DNA of 64,000 bases from Ferrimonas sediminicola (GCF_005116715.1 NZ_SWCI01000002.1:1-64000); one strand, 5' to 3'. Positions 8,269 to 18,916 are shown, counted from the stretch's first letter. The notes: generated by a model from the sequence alone, not told the origin. Numbers and translations are program-made.

Positions 8269-10185
8269 ATGAAAGGAATGAGTTTTAAAGCCAGTTTAAT
8301 GGCTATGTCTATGGGATTACTGGTGTTGGCCTTGGTGGCCACCAGTGCAATATCTGCCAGGAATATGAGCCACGCCGTCAGTGAGGAGGTGAAGTTCTCC
8401 ATGGAGCAGGCGGTGCGCCATGAGAGCCAGGTGATCAGTGAGCTGGTTGAGCGCGGCCACCGGGCGGTCGATGGGCTGGTGGATCTCTTTGCTCAGCATC
8501 CCGACTGGGGAGAGCGGGAGTACCTGTCGGCTCTGCGCGAGGCCGAACTGGTGACCGGCTTGCCGGGGCTGATGCTGGGACAGCAGAGCGGCGAGGCCTA
8601 CGCCTCCCGGCCATTCAAAGGTTGGCGTGGCGGGGTGCTTGACCCTGGCCAGGATGTTACCGAACGCCGCTGGTACCAAGTGGGGCGTGCCGGTAATGAC
8701 ACCCAGGTAACCGATGTCTATTTTGTCCCCGGTGACACTACCCCCTATCTCTCCATTGTGAAACCCAGCAGCACTGGCGTGGTGGCGGGCAGCCTGGCGA
8801 TGAGTGAACTTGCCAGGGTGCTCGGCGAGGTGGAACTGGTTCCCGGTACCATCGCCATCCTGGCGGAGCAGAGCGGCAACATCATCGCCACCACCTCTCA
8901 GTTTGCGCCGGTGCAGACGCCGCTCTCTGCGGTGCCCGGCCTGGGCAGACAGGCAGCCAGCGTGTTGGCGAATGAGCGGCTCTACTCCGAATACGTGCTC
9001 AACGGCATTGATAAGCTGGTGATCTCCAACCGCATCGCCCTGCCTGGCGGCAAAGCGTGGTACTTCCTGATCGCGGTGGAGAAGGACACGGCGTACGCGG
9101 CGGTGTCCGAGGCGAACCGGACCGTACTGCTCACCGGCTTGATCAGTGTCCTGGTATCGGCACTGGCACTGGTGGTGGTGTTGCATTATCTGTATCGCCC
9201 CATCGTTGCCTTGAGGGAACGGGTGCAGGACCTGGCGGAAGGCGAGGGCGACCTGACCCAGAGACTGGAGGTGCACTCCAGAGACGATCTGGGTCAGATC
9301 GCGTCGGGAATCAATACCGTGGTGGCGTCACTGCAGACAATGATGCTGGAGGTGCGCCAGGTGACCGGGGAGTTGGCCCATGGGGTGGAGGTGCTGAAGA
9401 CCCAGGCGGAGGAGAACGAGGCGATTCTCGCCAGCCATATGTCGGAGACCGACCAGGTGGCCACGGCCATGGAGGAGCTGAACGCCACCGCCGAGACCGT
9501 AGCCTCCAGTGCCGCCGAAGCGGCTCAGTACACCCGCGAGGCGAATCAGACCGGAGAGGAGTCCAAGGTGATCGTCGCCCAGGCCCAAAGCTCGGTATCG
9601 GCCCTGGTCGGTGAGGTGGAGTCGACCTCCGGCAACATTCAGAGCATGAGTGATGAGACCCAGAGCATCAACTCCATCCTCAAGGTGATCGGGGAGATTG
9701 CCGATCAGACCAACCTGTTGGCTCTGAATGCCGCCATCGAGGCGGCCCGTGCCGGTGCCCAGGGGCGTGGGTTTGCCGTGGTGGCCGAGGAGGTGCGGGC
9801 CCTGGCCGGGCGTACCCAGCAGAGCACCGCCGAGATCGAGCAGGCACTCGAGGTGTTGTTGCAGGGCTCCAGCCGGGTGGTCAGTGCCATGGCCGGCACC
9901 AGGAGGACCTGTGAGGAAACCGCCACTGGCGCCCAGCAGCTCTCTGGCAGCCTGGAGACCATGACCAGTTTTGTGGTGGACATCAATGATCTCAGCGCCC
10001 AGATCGCCACCGCAGCCGAGGAGCAGAGCGGTGTGGCCCAGGAGATCAGCCGCAACATGACCGCCATCCGGGAGATGGTGTTAAAACTGTCTGAGAGTGG
10101 CAATCAGACCTTGGATGAGGCCAACAGCTTGGCGGCGGTCAATACCCAGTTGCTGGGGATTGTGGGTCGGTTCAAGCTGGATTGA
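8269..10185 (+). CDS. methyl-accepting chemotaxis protein, dCACHE-type sensor
   Basis: The 638-residue inner-membrane receptor has TM1 at about 8-28 and a periplasmic region at about 29-284. That region has double-CACHE features ([10 protein letters not shown] and [19 protein letters not shown]). TM2 is at about 285-308, HAMP follows to about 360, and a long coiled-coil signalling domain completes it. The hairpin tip contains [20 protein letters not shown] and [18 protein letters not shown], which bind CheA and CheW. CACHE sensors of this type often bind amino acids or carboxylates; the ligand cannot be read here. No CheB/CheR docking pentapeptide is visible at the C-terminus (VGRFKLD). Confidence 0.92.
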   Translation: MKGMSFKASLMAMSMGLLVLALVATSAISARNMSHAVSEEVKFSMEQAVRHESQVISELVERGHRAVDGLVDLFAQHPDWGEREYLSALREAELVTGLPGLMLGQQSGEAYASRPFKGWRGGVLDPGQDVTERRWYQVGRAGNDTQVTDVYFVPGDTTPYLSIVKPSSTGVVAGSLAMSELARVLGEVELVPGTIAILAEQSGNIIATTSQFAPVQTPLSAVPGLGRQAASVLANERLYSEYVLNGIDKLVISNRIALPGGKAWYFLIAVEKDTAYAAVSEANRTVLLTGLISVLVSALALVVVLHYLYRPIVALRERVQDLAEGEGDLTQRLEVHSRDDLGQIASGINTVVASLQTMMLEVRQVTGELAHGVEVLKTQAEENEAILASHMSETDQVATAMEELNATAETVASSAAEAAQYTREANQTGEESKVIVAQAQSSVSALVGEVESTSGNIQSMSDETQSINSILKVIGEIADQTNLLALNAAIEAARAGAQGRGFAVVAEEVRALAGRTQQSTAEIEQALEVLLQGSSRVVSAMAGTRRTCEETATGAQQLSGSLETMTSFVVDINDLSAQIATAAEEQSGVAQEISRNMTAIREMVLKLSESGNQTLDEANSLAAVNTQLLGIVGRFKLD

Positions 10186-10202
10186 GTCCTACCTAAACAG
10201 GG

Positions 10203-10228
10203 AGGGCTGCCCCGGGGCAGCCCTTTTT
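10203..10228 (+). terminator. terminator after chemoreceptor
   Basis: A 22-bp perfect palindrome (AGGGCTGCCCC and its complement, 10203-10224) is followed by T5. It also lies at the 3' end of convergent dsbB. Confidence 0.88.
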
Positions 10229-10232
10229 CGTG

Positions 10233-10784
10233 TCAGTGGCAGCTGCCGCCGCAGCACTCGCCGCCGCTCCTCTTCTCCGTCAGGGTGGTTAACCAGAACA
10301 GCAGGCAAAGCAGCAGGTGGGCGACAAACAGTCCGATCAGCCACTGAGCCATGGACAGCCCCAGAAAGGACCAGGGAGAGTCGCTGCAGTCACCCGTGGG
10401 CATGAATACACTGGGTAGCCATTCATGCAGGGGCGCCCAGGCGGGAAAGTTGGGGATGGCGTCGCAGGTGGAGCCGAACAGTGTCGGTGGCGCAGTCTGC
10501 TTGGCGTGCAGGCTCAGGTTCAATGACAGTGCCCAGGCCGAGGCCCCGGCCCAACCCAGAAAGCCGAAGGTCCGCAGCGGCTTGTAACCCGGCCGTATGG
10601 CAGTGATCAGGGCGACGGCCAACAAGGAGAATACCGCCAGGCGCACGTAGATGCAGTAGACGCAGGGTTTGAGATCCATGCCGTACTGAAATACCAGGGC
10701 GATCAATTCAAGCAGCAGGGCACTGGCCGCAAGCAGCAGCCAGCTGCGTCGTTCACAGGTGAATTGACGGGCTTGGTTCAGCAT
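10233..10784 (-). CDS. dsbB: disulfide bond formation protein DsbB
   Basis: I choose ATG 10784 (MLNQARQF) because CAGGAG sits 6 bases upstream. The result is 183 residues with four membrane segments. The first periplasmic loop has the redox pair CVYC. The second has the CDAIPN and GDCSDSPW cysteines. DsbB reoxidises DsbA and passes electrons to quinone. The cysteine-rich tail (GGECCGGSCH) is unusual and could bind metal. It is downstream of nhaB on the same strand, but a terminator separates them. Confidence 0.9.
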   Translation of the reverse strand: MLNQARQFTCERRSWLLLAASALLLELIALVFQYGMDLKPCVYCIYVRLAVFSLLAVALITAIRPGYKPLRTFGFLGWAGASAWALSLNLSLHAKQTAPPTLFGSTCDAIPNFPAWAPLHEWLPSVFMPTGDCSDSPWSFLGLSMAQWLIGLFVAHLLLCLLFWLTTLTEKRSGGECCGGSCH

Positions 10785-10803
10785 GGTGACTCCTGAAAAA
10801 CAA

Positions 10804-10838
10804 TAAAAAAACGCCCTCAAATTGTGAGGGCGTTTTTG
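10804..10838 (-). terminator. terminator after nhaB
   Basis: Stem ACGCCCTCA/TGAGGGCGT (10811-10819, 10825-10833) has a U-run on the minus strand from the A-run at 10804-10811. Confidence 0.88.
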
Positions 10839-10873
10839 TCAGAAGGCAACATGCAGATTTAAATCATTCGCAT

Positions 10874-12460
10874 TTAGTGGCCTGTAATCGCGTTGGCGGC
10901 GGCTTCGGCGACAGTATGATGCCCAATCCAGTGCATATCGTAGAAGTACTGGGTCAGGCTATCCAACAGGCCAAACTCGATGGTAGCCAAGCCCACCAGC
11001 GACAGGACGATGGTGTAGGGCAGTGCCAGAATCACCATTCTGCCATAGGAGAGCCGAATCAGCGGGGCCAGTGCCGAGGTCAGCAGGAACAGGAAGGCTG
11101 CCTGACCATTGGGGGTGGCGACGGAGGGCAGGTTGGTCCCTGTGTTGATCGCTACCGCCAGTACGTCGAACTGGTCACGGGTGATCTTGCCCTCCAGCAG
11201 GGCGGCCTTCACCTCGTTGATGTACACGGTTCCCACAAAGACGTTGTCGGATACCATGGACAGCAGGCCGTTGGCGATGAAGAACATGACCGCCTGGGTA
11301 TTGCCGGAGTAGGAGAGTACCCAGGTGATTACCGGGGCAAACAGCCCCTGCTCAATGATGACGCCCACGATGGAGAAGAAAACGGCCAACAGCGCGGTGA
11401 AGGGCAGAGCCTCTTCAAACGCCTTACCCAGGGAGTGCTCATCGATGATGCCGTTGAAGGAGGTGGTCAGGATGATCACCGACAGACCGATGAGTCCTAC
11501 CGCCGCCAGGTGCAGGGCCAAACCTGCTACCAGCCAGACGCCCACCAGGCCCTGAACGATCAGCATGGCGCGATCCTTGTTGGTGCGGCGCTTGTCCTCA
11601 TAATCGGCGTAGTCGACCAGAATCTTGCGTACAGACTCGGGCAGCTGTTGACCGTAACCGACGATCTTCAACTTCTCAACCATTACACAGGTCAGCAGAC
11701 CGGCGGCCAGCACCGGTATGGTTACTGGAGACATGCGTACGAAGAACTCGGCAAAGTTCCAGTTGGCCTGGGCGGCGATGATCAGGTTCTGCGGTTCACC
11801 CACCATGGTGCATACCCCACCGAGGGCGGTACCGACACCGGCGTGCATCATCAGGTTGCGCAGAAAGCCACGGAACTGCTCCAGGTCGTCCTTACACAGG
11901 TCATCCTGTTCATCGTTGCTGTGGTCGTGATCCTGGGTGAAGTCCTTACCGGACGCCACCTTATGGTAGATGCTATAGAAGCCAATGGCCACGGCGATGA
12001 TTACCGCGATGACGGTCAGGGCATCCAGGAAGGCCGACAGGAAAGCGGAGAAGAAGCAGAAAGCCAAAGACAACAGGGTCTTGGATCGGACCTTGGTCAC
12101 CAGCTTGGTGAAGATAAACAGCAGCAGCTGCTTCATGAAGAAGATACCCGCCACCATAAAGATCAGCAGCAGAATCACTTCCAGGTTGGCTTCCAACTCG
12201 TGGAGCACGGTCGCCGGAGAGGTCATGCCGATGGCCACTGCCTCGATGGCCAGCAGGCCGCCGGGCTGAAGCGGGTAGCACTTCAGGGCCATGGCCAGGG
12301 TAAAGATGAACTCGATCACCAGCAGCCAGCCGGCGATAAAGGGGTCAATTGCAAAGATAATCGGGTTGATTACCAGAAAGGCGATGATTGCCAGTTTGTA
12401 CCACTTGGGCGCCTGGCCCAAGAAGTTGTGAAAAAAGGCTTGGCGTAAACTCAGTGCCAT
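10874..12460 (-). CDS. nhaB: Na+/H+ antiporter NhaB
   Basis: The 528-residue polytopic inner-membrane protein matches NhaB in length and sequence ([23 protein letters not shown] at the start, [18 protein letters not shown] and [13 protein letters not shown] inside). It expels sodium in exchange for protons, supporting pH and salt homeostasis. It is divergent from fadR, the same pairing as in E. coli and Vibrio. Confidence 0.96.
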   Translation of the reverse strand: MALSLRQAFFHNFLGQAPKWYKLAIIAFLVINPIIFAIDPFIAGWLLVIEFIFTLAMALKCYPLQPGGLLAIEAVAIGMTSPATVLHELEANLEVILLLIFMVAGIFFMKQLLLFIFTKLVTKVRSKTLLSLAFCFFSAFLSAFLDALTVIAVIIAVAIGFYSIYHKVASGKDFTQDHDHSNDEQDDLCKDDLEQFRGFLRNLMMHAGVGTALGGVCTMVGEPQNLIIAAQANWNFAEFFVRMSPVTIPVLAAGLLTCVMVEKLKIVGYGQQLPESVRKILVDYADYEDKRRTNKDRAMLIVQGLVGVWLVAGLALHLAAVGLIGLSVIILTTSFNGIIDEHSLGKAFEEALPFTALLAVFFSIVGVIIEQGLFAPVITWVLSYSGNTQAVMFFIANGLLSMVSDNVFVGTVYINEVKAALLEGKITRDQFDVLAVAINTGTNLPSVATPNGQAAFLFLLTSALAPLIRLSYGRMVILALPYTIVLSLVGLATIEFGLLDSLTQYFYDMHWIGHHTVAEAAANAITGH

Positions 12461-12535
12461 AGCTCCCTTCCTTACTTAATTTATCGATTTTATTGTGGTG
12501 TTGCAGACAGATGGCCGATCATACTCGGATTTGTT

Positions 12536-12547
12536 GTTAACGTTAAC
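12536..12547. promoter_or_regulatory. 12-bp palindrome in the nhaB-fadR intergenic region
   Basis: GTTAACGTTAAC is a perfect palindrome 76 bp from the nhaB start, in the 311-bp divergent promoter region. It resembles sites for LacI-type or similar dimeric regulators. I see no other clear operator in this gap. Confidence 0.35.
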
Positions 12548-12771
12548 TGACACTGAATATCAAAAATTCTTATTGGTTTTTGATAATGCTAAGGTTCGAC
12601 CACTTTTTTACAGTTAATCTGGCTGAGAATCCACCGTTTAGCATGTTAAAGTTGTGAACGAACTCAATTTGGTTGAATATTTGGGGCTCGGATCGCATTT
12701 TTGGATTTGTGCTTTATTTGCTAAGATAATCCAATTACATCTTGTTCAAGAGTCGTAAGGCCCCCGTGACT

Positions 12772-13482
12772 ATGATAATAAAAGCGCAGAGTCCAGCAGG
12801 ATTTGCCGAAGAATATATCGTAAAATCTATATGGAACAACAAGTTCGCTCCTGGAACCATCCTGCCGGCGGAACGCGAGCTGTCCGAGCTGATCGGGGTC
12901 ACCCGAACCACTCTGAGGGAAGTGTTGCAGCGCCTGGCCCGCGATGGCTGGTTGACCATCCAGCATGGTAAGCCCACCCGGGTAAACAACTTCTGGGAGA
13001 CCTCCGGGCTGAACATCCTGGAGACCATCGCCCGCCTGGATCAGGATGGTGTGCCCGAACTGATGGATCAGCTGCTGTCCGCCCGTACCAACATCAGTGC
13101 CATCTACATCCGATCTGCAGTGCGCTATAACCCGGTGCGTGCCCAGGAGGTGTTGTCCCAGTGGAGCGATGTCGACGACGAGCCCGGTGCGTTCTCCGAT
13201 TATGACTATAACCTCAACCACTCCCTGGCTATGGCATCAGACAATCCCATCTACGCCCTGATCCTGAACGGGTTCAAGGGCCTCTACAGCCGGGTTGGCC
13301 GTTACTATTTCAGCCAGGAGGCGGCACGTGAACTGGCTCGTAACTACTACCGAGACCTGCTGAAGTGCGCCGAAGAGGGGGATGCCGATCAGGTGCCGAA
13401 CCTGGTGCGTAAGTATGGTATCGAGTCCGGTAAGCTGTGGATGAAGATCCGCTCCGATATGCCCAAGGACATTGCCGAGTAG
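12772..13482 (+). CDS. fadR: fatty acid metabolism regulator FadR
   Basis: I choose ATG 12772 because [21 protein letters not shown] aligns with the E. coli start ([16 protein letters not shown]). TAAGG lies upstream. The 236-residue GntR-family regulator has an N-terminal winged helix ([31 protein letters not shown]). A C-terminal helical domain binds long-chain acyl-CoA. It represses fad genes and activates fabA and fabB until acyl-CoA releases it. A likely target box precedes fadE in this window. Confidence 0.96.
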   Translation: MIIKAQSPAGFAEEYIVKSIWNNKFAPGTILPAERELSELIGVTRTTLREVLQRLARDGWLTIQHGKPTRVNNFWETSGLNILETIARLDQDGVPELMDQLLSARTNISAIYIRSAVRYNPVRAQEVLSQWSDVDDEPGAFSDYDYNLNHSLAMASDNPIYALILNGFKGLYSRVGRYYFSQEAARELARNYYRDLLKCAEEGDADQVPNLVRKYGIESGKLWMKIRSDMPKDIAE

Positions 13483-13497
13483 GCGTCAGCCTCCGTC

Positions 13498-13525
13498 AAA
13501 AAAGCCCGCGTATGCGGGCTTTTTG
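13498..13525. terminator. bidirectional terminator between fadR and spoVR
   Basis: Stem AGCCCGC/GCGGGCT with a GTAT loop has A6 on the left and T5 on the right. It serves the two convergent transcripts. Confidence 0.9.
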
Positions 13526-13529
13526 TTGG

Positions 13530-15038
13530 CTACTCTTCCGTCTTGGTGAGGCTGCGGCCAATGATCTCGGTATGACCGTTCTCCTTCTCCTCCTCCAGGT
13601 AGACGTCAAAACCCCACAGGCGGTGGAGGTGCTTCATCACCTCCTCTTTGCTGTCGGCCAGCGGGATGCGGTTCTGGGGTTGATACCTCAGCACCAGTGA
13701 TCGATCGCCACGCACCTTGACGTTCCACACCTGAATATTAGGCTCCAGGTTGGAGAGGTTGTACTGGGCTGAGAGGTTCTGCCTCAGTTCCCGGTAGCCC
13801 TCGTCGTTGTGGATCGCCCCTACCTCCAGATAGCTCTTGCGATCGTCATCCTGGACAGTAAAGAACTTAAACTGGCGCATCACCTTGGGAGAGAGGTATT
13901 GGGAGATGAAACTTTCATCTTTGAAATTATTCATGGCAAAGTGCAGGGTGTCCAACCAGTTGGAACCGGCGATCTCGGGGAACCAGCGCTTGTCCTCCTC
14001 GTCGGGGTCTTCACAGATGCGGCGGATATCCTGGAACATGGCAAAGCCCAGGGCATAGGGGTTGATGCCACTGTAGTAGGGGCTGTTGTAGTCAGGCTGC
14101 ATCACCACGTTGGTGTGACTGTGGAGGAACTCCATGATGAACCGGTCGGTGACCAGGCCCTCATCATACAGGTGGTTCATGATGGTGTAGTGCCAGAAGG
14201 TGGCCCAGCCCTCGTTCATTACCTGGGTTTGCTTCTGGGGATAGAAGTACTGGGCTATCTTGCGAACGATGCGCACCACCTCCCGCTGCCAGGGCTCCAG
14301 TAACGGCGCATTCTTCTCAATGAAGTAGAGCAGATTCTCCTGGGGTTCGGTCGGGAAGCGGGGTGTCTGCTTGTCCTCCTCCTCCGCCGGGGAGGCCGGC
14401 AGGGTGCGCCACAGATCGTTGACCTGGGATTGCAGGTAGGCCTCGCGCTCCTTAACCCGCATCTTCTCCTCTCTCAGGGAGATCTCCGCCGGGCGCTTAT
14501 ATCTGTCCACGCCGAGATTCATCAGGGCATGGCAGGAGTCCAGCAGATCCTCGACCGCATCAATGCCGTGGCTCTGTTCACACTCGGCGATGAAGTTCTT
14601 GGCGAACACCAGGTAGTCGATGATGGAGTCGGCGTCGGTCCAGGTCTGGAACAGGTAGTTGCCCTTGAAGAAACTGTTGTGACCGTAACAGGCGTGAGCC
14701 ATCACCAGCGCCTGCATGGTGATGGTATTCTCCTCCATTAGGTAGGCGATGCAGGGGTTGGAGTTGATCACGATCTCGTAGGCCAGTCCCATTTGACCGC
14801 GCTTATAGTGTCGTTCAGTTTCAATGAACTTCTTGCCGAAGGTCCAGTGGGAGTAGCCGATGGGCATGCCGACGCTGGCGTAGGCATCCATCATCTGCTC
14901 TGCGGAGATCACCTCGATCTGGTTGGGATAGGTGTCCAGCCGGTACAGCCTGGCCACCCGCTCGATCTCCGTGTGATACTGATCGAGCAGCTCAAAGGTC
15001 CAGTCCGGTCCGTCTGACAGGGTTCGTTTCTTGGTCAT
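13530..15038 (-). CDS. spoVR: SpoVR family protein
   Basis: I choose ATG 15038 (MTKKRTLSDGPDWTFELLDQYH), which gives 502 residues. The longer open frame to 15356 is the out-of-frame end of yeaH. SpoVR proteins have conserved blocks seen here (AYASVGMPIGYSHWTFGKKF, YEIVINSNPCIAYLMEENT, MNEGWATFWHYTIMNHLYDEG). The molecular function is unknown. It is co-conserved with the YeaG kinase and YeaH across bacteria. It is the last gene of yeaG-yeaH-spoVR, 19 bp after yeaH, and E. coli keeps the equivalent gene (ycgB) elsewhere. Confidence 0.93.
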   Translation of the reverse strand: MTKKRTLSDGPDWTFELLDQYHTEIERVARLYRLDTYPNQIEVISAEQMMDAYASVGMPIGYSHWTFGKKFIETERHYKRGQMGLAYEIVINSNPCIAYLMEENTITMQALVMAHACYGHNSFFKGNYLFQTWTDADSIIDYLVFAKNFIAECEQSHGIDAVEDLLDSCHALMNLGVDRYKRPAEISLREEKMRVKEREAYLQSQVNDLWRTLPASPAEEEDKQTPRFPTEPQENLLYFIEKNAPLLEPWQREVVRIVRKIAQYFYPQKQTQVMNEGWATFWHYTIMNHLYDEGLVTDRFIMEFLHSHTNVVMQPDYNSPYYSGINPYALGFAMFQDIRRICEDPDEEDKRWFPEIAGSNWLDTLHFAMNNFKDESFISQYLSPKVMRQFKFFTVQDDDRKSYLEVGAIHNDEGYRELRQNLSAQYNLSNLEPNIQVWNVKVRGDRSLVLRYQPQNRIPLADSKEEVMKHLHRLWGFDVYLEEEKENGHTEIIGRSLTKTEE

Positions 15039-15057
15039 CGGCGTACCCCCAAAGAAA

Positions 15058-16332
15058 TCATGCCGTCTGCTTTTTGAACAGCTCTTTGAATACCGGGAAG
15101 ATATCTTCCACGGAGCGGATATGTTGCATGGCGAAATGAGGGTGGGCCTGCGCCAGGCTCTCGTACTCTCGCCACAAGGTCTGGTGAGCCCGGTTGGTGA
15201 TCTCGATATAGGTAAAGTAGCGACAGATGGGCAGCAGCGCCTGGTCCAGCAGTTGCCGGCACAGTGGTGAGTCATCGGCCCAGTTGTCGCCGTCGGAGGC
15301 CTGGGCGGCATAGATGTTCCATTCGTTGGCCGGATAGCGCTCCTGCTGAATTTCATGCATCAGTTTCAAGGCGCTGGAGACGATGGTACCGCCGGTTTCC
15401 TGACTGTAGAAAAACTCCTGTTCATCCACCTCTTTCGCCTGGGTATGGTGACGGATGAACACCACGTCCAGCTCCTTGTAGGTCCGGGTCAGGAACAGGT
15501 AGAGCAGGATGTAGAATCGTTTGGCAATGTCCTTGGTGGCCTGATCCATAGAGCCGGACACATCCATCAGGCAGAACATCACCGCCTTGGAGGTGGGCAC
15601 CGCCTGTTTGGCGAAGTTGGTGTATTTCAGATCATAGGTGTCCAGGAAGGGGACCGCCTTGATCCTCTGCTTGAGTTCGGTGATCTCCTCTTCCAGGGCC
15701 TGGATCTCCTCGGTGCTGGAGCCGGGGGTGTTGGTCAGGGCCTCCAACTTCGCCTCGGCCTCGCGGAGCGCCCGCCGTTTGCCGGAGGTCATGGCGGTAC
15801 GGCGCGCCAGCGATTCCCTCAGAGAGCGGACGATGTGGATGTTGGAGGGCATCCCTTCCGAGGTGATCCCCGAGCGGACGGTCTTGAACTCCACCAGCTT
15901 GTCCAGGGCAGTTTTCTGCAGATTAGGCAGCTCCAGGTCATCAAACAGGATGTCCAGGTACTCGTCCTTGGAGATCTCGAAGACGAAATCGTCGCTGCCT
16001 TCACCGCTGTCCGATGCCTGCCCCTGACCGGCCCCCCCGCCCCCGCCCTGGGGCGGTCGGTCGATGCGATCCCCCCGGTGGAACTGGTCGTTTCCCGGGT
16101 GCACCACCTGGCGAACGCCGCCGCGGCCGGTGTGAAACACCGGCTCGGAGATGTTTTTGGTGGGCAGGGTGATTCGTTCACCGCTCTCCACATCGGTGAC
16201 ACTTCGGTTGGTGGCTGCATCGGAGACCGCCTGCTTGATCTGCTTCTTGTAGCGTCGCAGGAAGCGCTGGCGGTTAACCGTGCTCTTGCCCTTGGTGTTG
16301 AGCCTCTTGTCAATAAAATGGGTCATAGGCAC
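15058..16332 (-). CDS. yeaH: YeaH/YhbH family (DUF444) VWA-type protein
   Basis: The 424-residue protein has a basic N-terminus ([31 protein letters not shown]). A glycine-rich linker lies near residues 90-105. A von Willebrand A-like domain carries a MIDAS motif (DVSGSMD near residue 256). YeaH is the constant partner of the YeaG kinase and probably a scaffold or substrate. It lies 12 bp after yeaG in the operon. Confidence 0.93.
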   Translation of the reverse strand: MPMTHFIDKRLNTKGKSTVNRQRFLRRYKKQIKQAVSDAATNRSVTDVESGERITLPTKNISEPVFHTGRGGVRQVVHPGNDQFHRGDRIDRPPQGGGGGAGQGQASDSGEGSDDFVFEISKDEYLDILFDDLELPNLQKTALDKLVEFKTVRSGITSEGMPSNIHIVRSLRESLARRTAMTSGKRRALREAEAKLEALTNTPGSSTEEIQALEEEITELKQRIKAVPFLDTYDLKYTNFAKQAVPTSKAVMFCLMDVSGSMDQATKDIAKRFYILLYLFLTRTYKELDVVFIRHHTQAKEVDEQEFFYSQETGGTIVSSALKLMHEIQQERYPANEWNIYAAQASDGDNWADDSPLCRQLLDQALLPICRYFTYIEITNRAHQTLWREYESLAQAHPHFAMQHIRSVEDIFPVFKELFKKQTA

Positions 16333-16344
16333 TCTCCCACCGCA

Positions 16345-18279
16345 TCAGGATGACTTGCGTACCCTCAGGTACCATTCGGAGAGCAGGCGAACCTGTTTGC
16401 GGGTATAGCCTTTCTCCATCATCCGGTCGACGAAATCGTCGTGTTTCTGTTGCTCATCCGCCGAGGTCTTGGTGTTAAAGGAGATCACCGGCAGCAGATC
16501 CTCGGTATTGGAGAACATCTTCTTCTCGATAACGGTGCGCAGCTTCTCGTAGCTGACCCAGTTGGGGTTCTTACCGGCGTTGTTGGCCCGGGCCCGCAGG
16601 ACGAAGTTGACAATCTCGTTACGGAAATCCTTGGGATTGCTGATGCCGGCGGGCTTCTCGATCTTCTCCAGCTCGGCATTCAGTGCCGCCCGGTCAAACA
16701 GCTGACCGGTCTCCGGATCCCGGTACTCCTGGTCCTGGATCCAGAAGTCGGCGTAGGTGACGTAGCGGTCAAAGATGTTCTGGCCATACTCGGAGTAGGA
16801 TTCCAGATAGGCGGTCTGAATCTCCTTGCCGATAAATTCGACATATTTCGGGATCAGATAGCCCTTGAGGTGTTCCAGGTAGCGTTCGGCCTGCTCTTGT
16901 GGAAACTGCTCGCGCTCGATCTGCTTCTCCAGCACATAGAACAGGTGAACGGGGTTGGCGGCCACTTCACTGTGGTCGAAGTTGAACACCCGGGAGAGAA
17001 TCTTGAACGCGAAGCGGGTGGAGAGGCCGTTCATTCCCTCGTCGACGCCGGCGTAGTCCTTGTACTCCTGATGGGACTTCGCCTTAGGATCGGTGTCCTT
17101 CAGGGTTTCACCGTCGTACACCCTCATCTTGGAGTAGATGGAGGAGTTCTCCGGATCCTTCAGGCGGGAGAGCACGCTGAACTGGGCCAGAATGTCCAGT
17201 ACGCCGGGGGCACACTGGGCACGGCTCAGATCGGAGTTGTCCAAAAGCTTCTCGTAGATCTTCTTCTCTTCGGAGACGCGCAGGCAGTAGGGCACCTTGA
17301 CGATGTAGACCCGGTCGAGGAACGCTTCGTTGTTTTTGTTGTTGCGAAAACTCTGCCACTCGGATTCGTTGGAGTGGGCCAGGATGATGCCGGAGAAGGG
17401 CAGGGCGGACAGCCCCTCGGTACTGTTGTAGTTACCCTCCTGAGTGGCGGTCAGCAGCGGATGCAGCACCTTGATGGGCGCCTTGAACATCTCCACGAAC
17501 TCCATGATTCCCTGGTTGGCTCGGCACAGGGCACCGGAATAGGCATAGGCATCGGCGTCATTCTGTGCAAAATGTTCCAGCTTGCGAATGTCGACTTTGC
17601 CCACCAGAGAGGAGATGTCCTGATTGTTCTCGTCGCCGGGTTCGGTCTTGGCGATGGCAATCTGGTCGAGGATGGAGGGATAGACTTTGGCTACCTTGAA
17701 CCTGCTGATGTCCCCGCCAAACTCGTGCAACCGTTTGGCGGCCCAGGGTGACATGATGCTTCTCAGGTAGCGCTTGTTGATGTTGTACTCCTGCTGCAGC
17801 ACCTTGCCATCCTCCTCCAGATCGAACAGGCACAGCGGGGAGTCGTTGACCGGGCTGCGTTCGCCATTGGCGCTGAGGACATAGATGGGAACCTTGGACA
17901 TCAGCTTCTTCAGCTTCTCGGCCAGGGAGGACTTGCCGCCTCCAACCGGGCCCAGCAGGTAGAGGATCTGTTTAGATTCTTCCAGCCCCTGGGCGGAGTG
18001 CTTGAGGTAGGCCACGATCTGTTCGATGGCTTCCTCCATGCCGTAGAACTCTGAGAAGGCCGGGTAACGGGGAACCACCCGGTTGGAGAAGATGCGGGAC
18101 AGCCTGGGATCCTGAGCGGTGTCCACCATCTCCGGTTCCCCTATGGCTTCCAGTAGCCGCTCGGCGGCACTGCTAAAGGCGTTGTGGTCGGTCTTGCAGA
18201 GCTCCAGGTAATCATGGATGCTCATCTCTTCGTCACGGGTTCGTTCATAACGTTGCTGATAGTGCTGTAAAATGGTCAT
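16345..18279 (-). CDS. yeaG: PrkA-type serine protein kinase YeaG
   Basis: The 644-residue protein has an AAA+ domain with Walker A GPVGGGKSS at about residues 108-116. A C-terminal PrkA kinase-like region follows. In E. coli, YeaG is induced by nitrogen starvation and stationary phase and helps a population survive sustained stress. GGGGGTGACCG provides the ribosome site. First of three genes. The divergent 410-bp upstream region holds a candidate stationary-phase promoter. Confidence 0.94.
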   Translation of the reverse strand: MTILQHYQQRYERTRDEEMSIHDYLELCKTDHNAFSSAAERLLEAIGEPEMVDTAQDPRLSRIFSNRVVPRYPAFSEFYGMEEAIEQIVAYLKHSAQGLEESKQILYLLGPVGGGKSSLAEKLKKLMSKVPIYVLSANGERSPVNDSPLCLFDLEEDGKVLQQEYNINKRYLRSIMSPWAAKRLHEFGGDISRFKVAKVYPSILDQIAIAKTEPGDENNQDISSLVGKVDIRKLEHFAQNDADAYAYSGALCRANQGIMEFVEMFKAPIKVLHPLLTATQEGNYNSTEGLSALPFSGIILAHSNESEWQSFRNNKNNEAFLDRVYIVKVPYCLRVSEEKKIYEKLLDNSDLSRAQCAPGVLDILAQFSVLSRLKDPENSSIYSKMRVYDGETLKDTDPKAKSHQEYKDYAGVDEGMNGLSTRFAFKILSRVFNFDHSEVAANPVHLFYVLEKQIEREQFPQEQAERYLEHLKGYLIPKYVEFIGKEIQTAYLESYSEYGQNIFDRYVTYADFWIQDQEYRDPETGQLFDRAALNAELEKIEKPAGISNPKDFRNEIVNFVLRARANNAGKNPNWVSYEKLRTVIEKKMFSNTEDLLPVISFNTKTSADEQQKHDDFVDRMMEKGYTRKQVRLLSEWYLRVRKSS

Positions 18280-18689
18280 CGGTCACCCCCAGAAATCAGA
18301 ATTGCCGCGCCGGTGGCAGGGCAGTCATCTCCAACCCTTAGCATTAAGCGTAGACCCAATATTTCGTGTTAGGGCAGCAAACCATAGATTTTTAAGACGA
18401 AATATTTCATGGTTTTATCAGGCTCGAGCGGAAAGCTCTGCTCATCTACCTATAAGACCGCACTCAAGGTGCAGGGGTTTCATCTGTATACGATCCAGGT
18501 GGCGGAATTGTGCAGAAAATTTGGTTGAAATTGTGGAGGAATCTTTTGCCTTAAAGTGGCGCGAACCGGCTACGAATGGGGTTTTGCTGGTCGGCGAAGG
18601 GTGTCACGCAACTGTCACAAATATCCATTAGTAGGTAAGGTAACGTTTTTGCTACAGTGAGCTCGGTTGGTTACACAGGAAGTAGCGTT
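18280..18689. other. 410-bp upstream region of yeaG and the small plus-strand gene
   Basis: No coding frame here looks real. It contains the candidate sigma-S -10 at 18344-18353 and a repeated TGTCAC motif (18602-18607, 18612-18617). Otherwise I see nothing identifiable. Confidence 0.5.
18344..18353 (-). promoter_or_regulatory. candidate sigma-S -10 element for yeaG
   Basis: On the minus strand CTACGCTTAA lies 65 bp before the yeaG ATG and matches the RpoS-type extended -10 (CTATACTTAA) at 8 of 10 positions, including the diagnostic leading C. E. coli yeaG is known to depend on RpoS. I could not find a correctly spaced sigma-54 site. Confidence 0.4.
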
Positions 18690-18893
18690 ATGTCAGTGAC
18701 TCAACACGACCGCGTCTCGATGGAGATGATCTCAACCTACGCCAGATGGTGTGGTATCCACAACAGAGAGCAGTGGCTCGAATACCATCAGCAGCACAGC
18801 CGGCCCAGTTGGGTGCCCCATGATCCGGAGCGCTTCTTTTCTCAGTCTGGAGAGTGGCAGGGTTGGGATAAGCTTACCTCAGCAGGGCATTGA
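18690..18893 (+). CDS. small protein resembling a single phage-integrase repeat unit
   Basis: I choose ATG 18690 (MSVTQHDRVSMEMISTYARW), which has AGGAAG eight bases upstream and gives 67 residues. The second half, REQWLEYHQQ then WVPHDPERFF then GEWQGWDKL, resembles the short repeat (W, PxxP, WxGW) that occurs in tandem in some phage integrases and small DNA-associated proteins. That likeness is from memory and may be superficial. It is soluble and tryptophan-rich, and ends just before a paired terminator. Function is unknown. Confidence 0.6.
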   Translation: MSVTQHDRVSMEMISTYARWCGIHNREQWLEYHQQHSRPSWVPHDPERFFSQSGEWQGWDKLTSAGH

Positions 18894-18916
18894 TGGGGAA
18901 AGGCATTTAGCAAAGT

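Noticed and set aside
10877-12448. 523-codon open frame antisense to nhaB
   Set aside because: nhaB is certain on the other strand. High GC at third positions yields long antisense frames, and this one is glutamine- and glycine-rich nonsense.
15039-15356. 106-codon N-terminal extension of spoVR
   Set aside because: It overlaps the 3' end of yeaH in another frame, and the family start fits ATG 15038.
18500-18520. Sigma-54 site near yeaG (TGGCGG...TGCA)
   Set aside because: The GG and GC are nine bases apart instead of ten, and it points away from yeaG.
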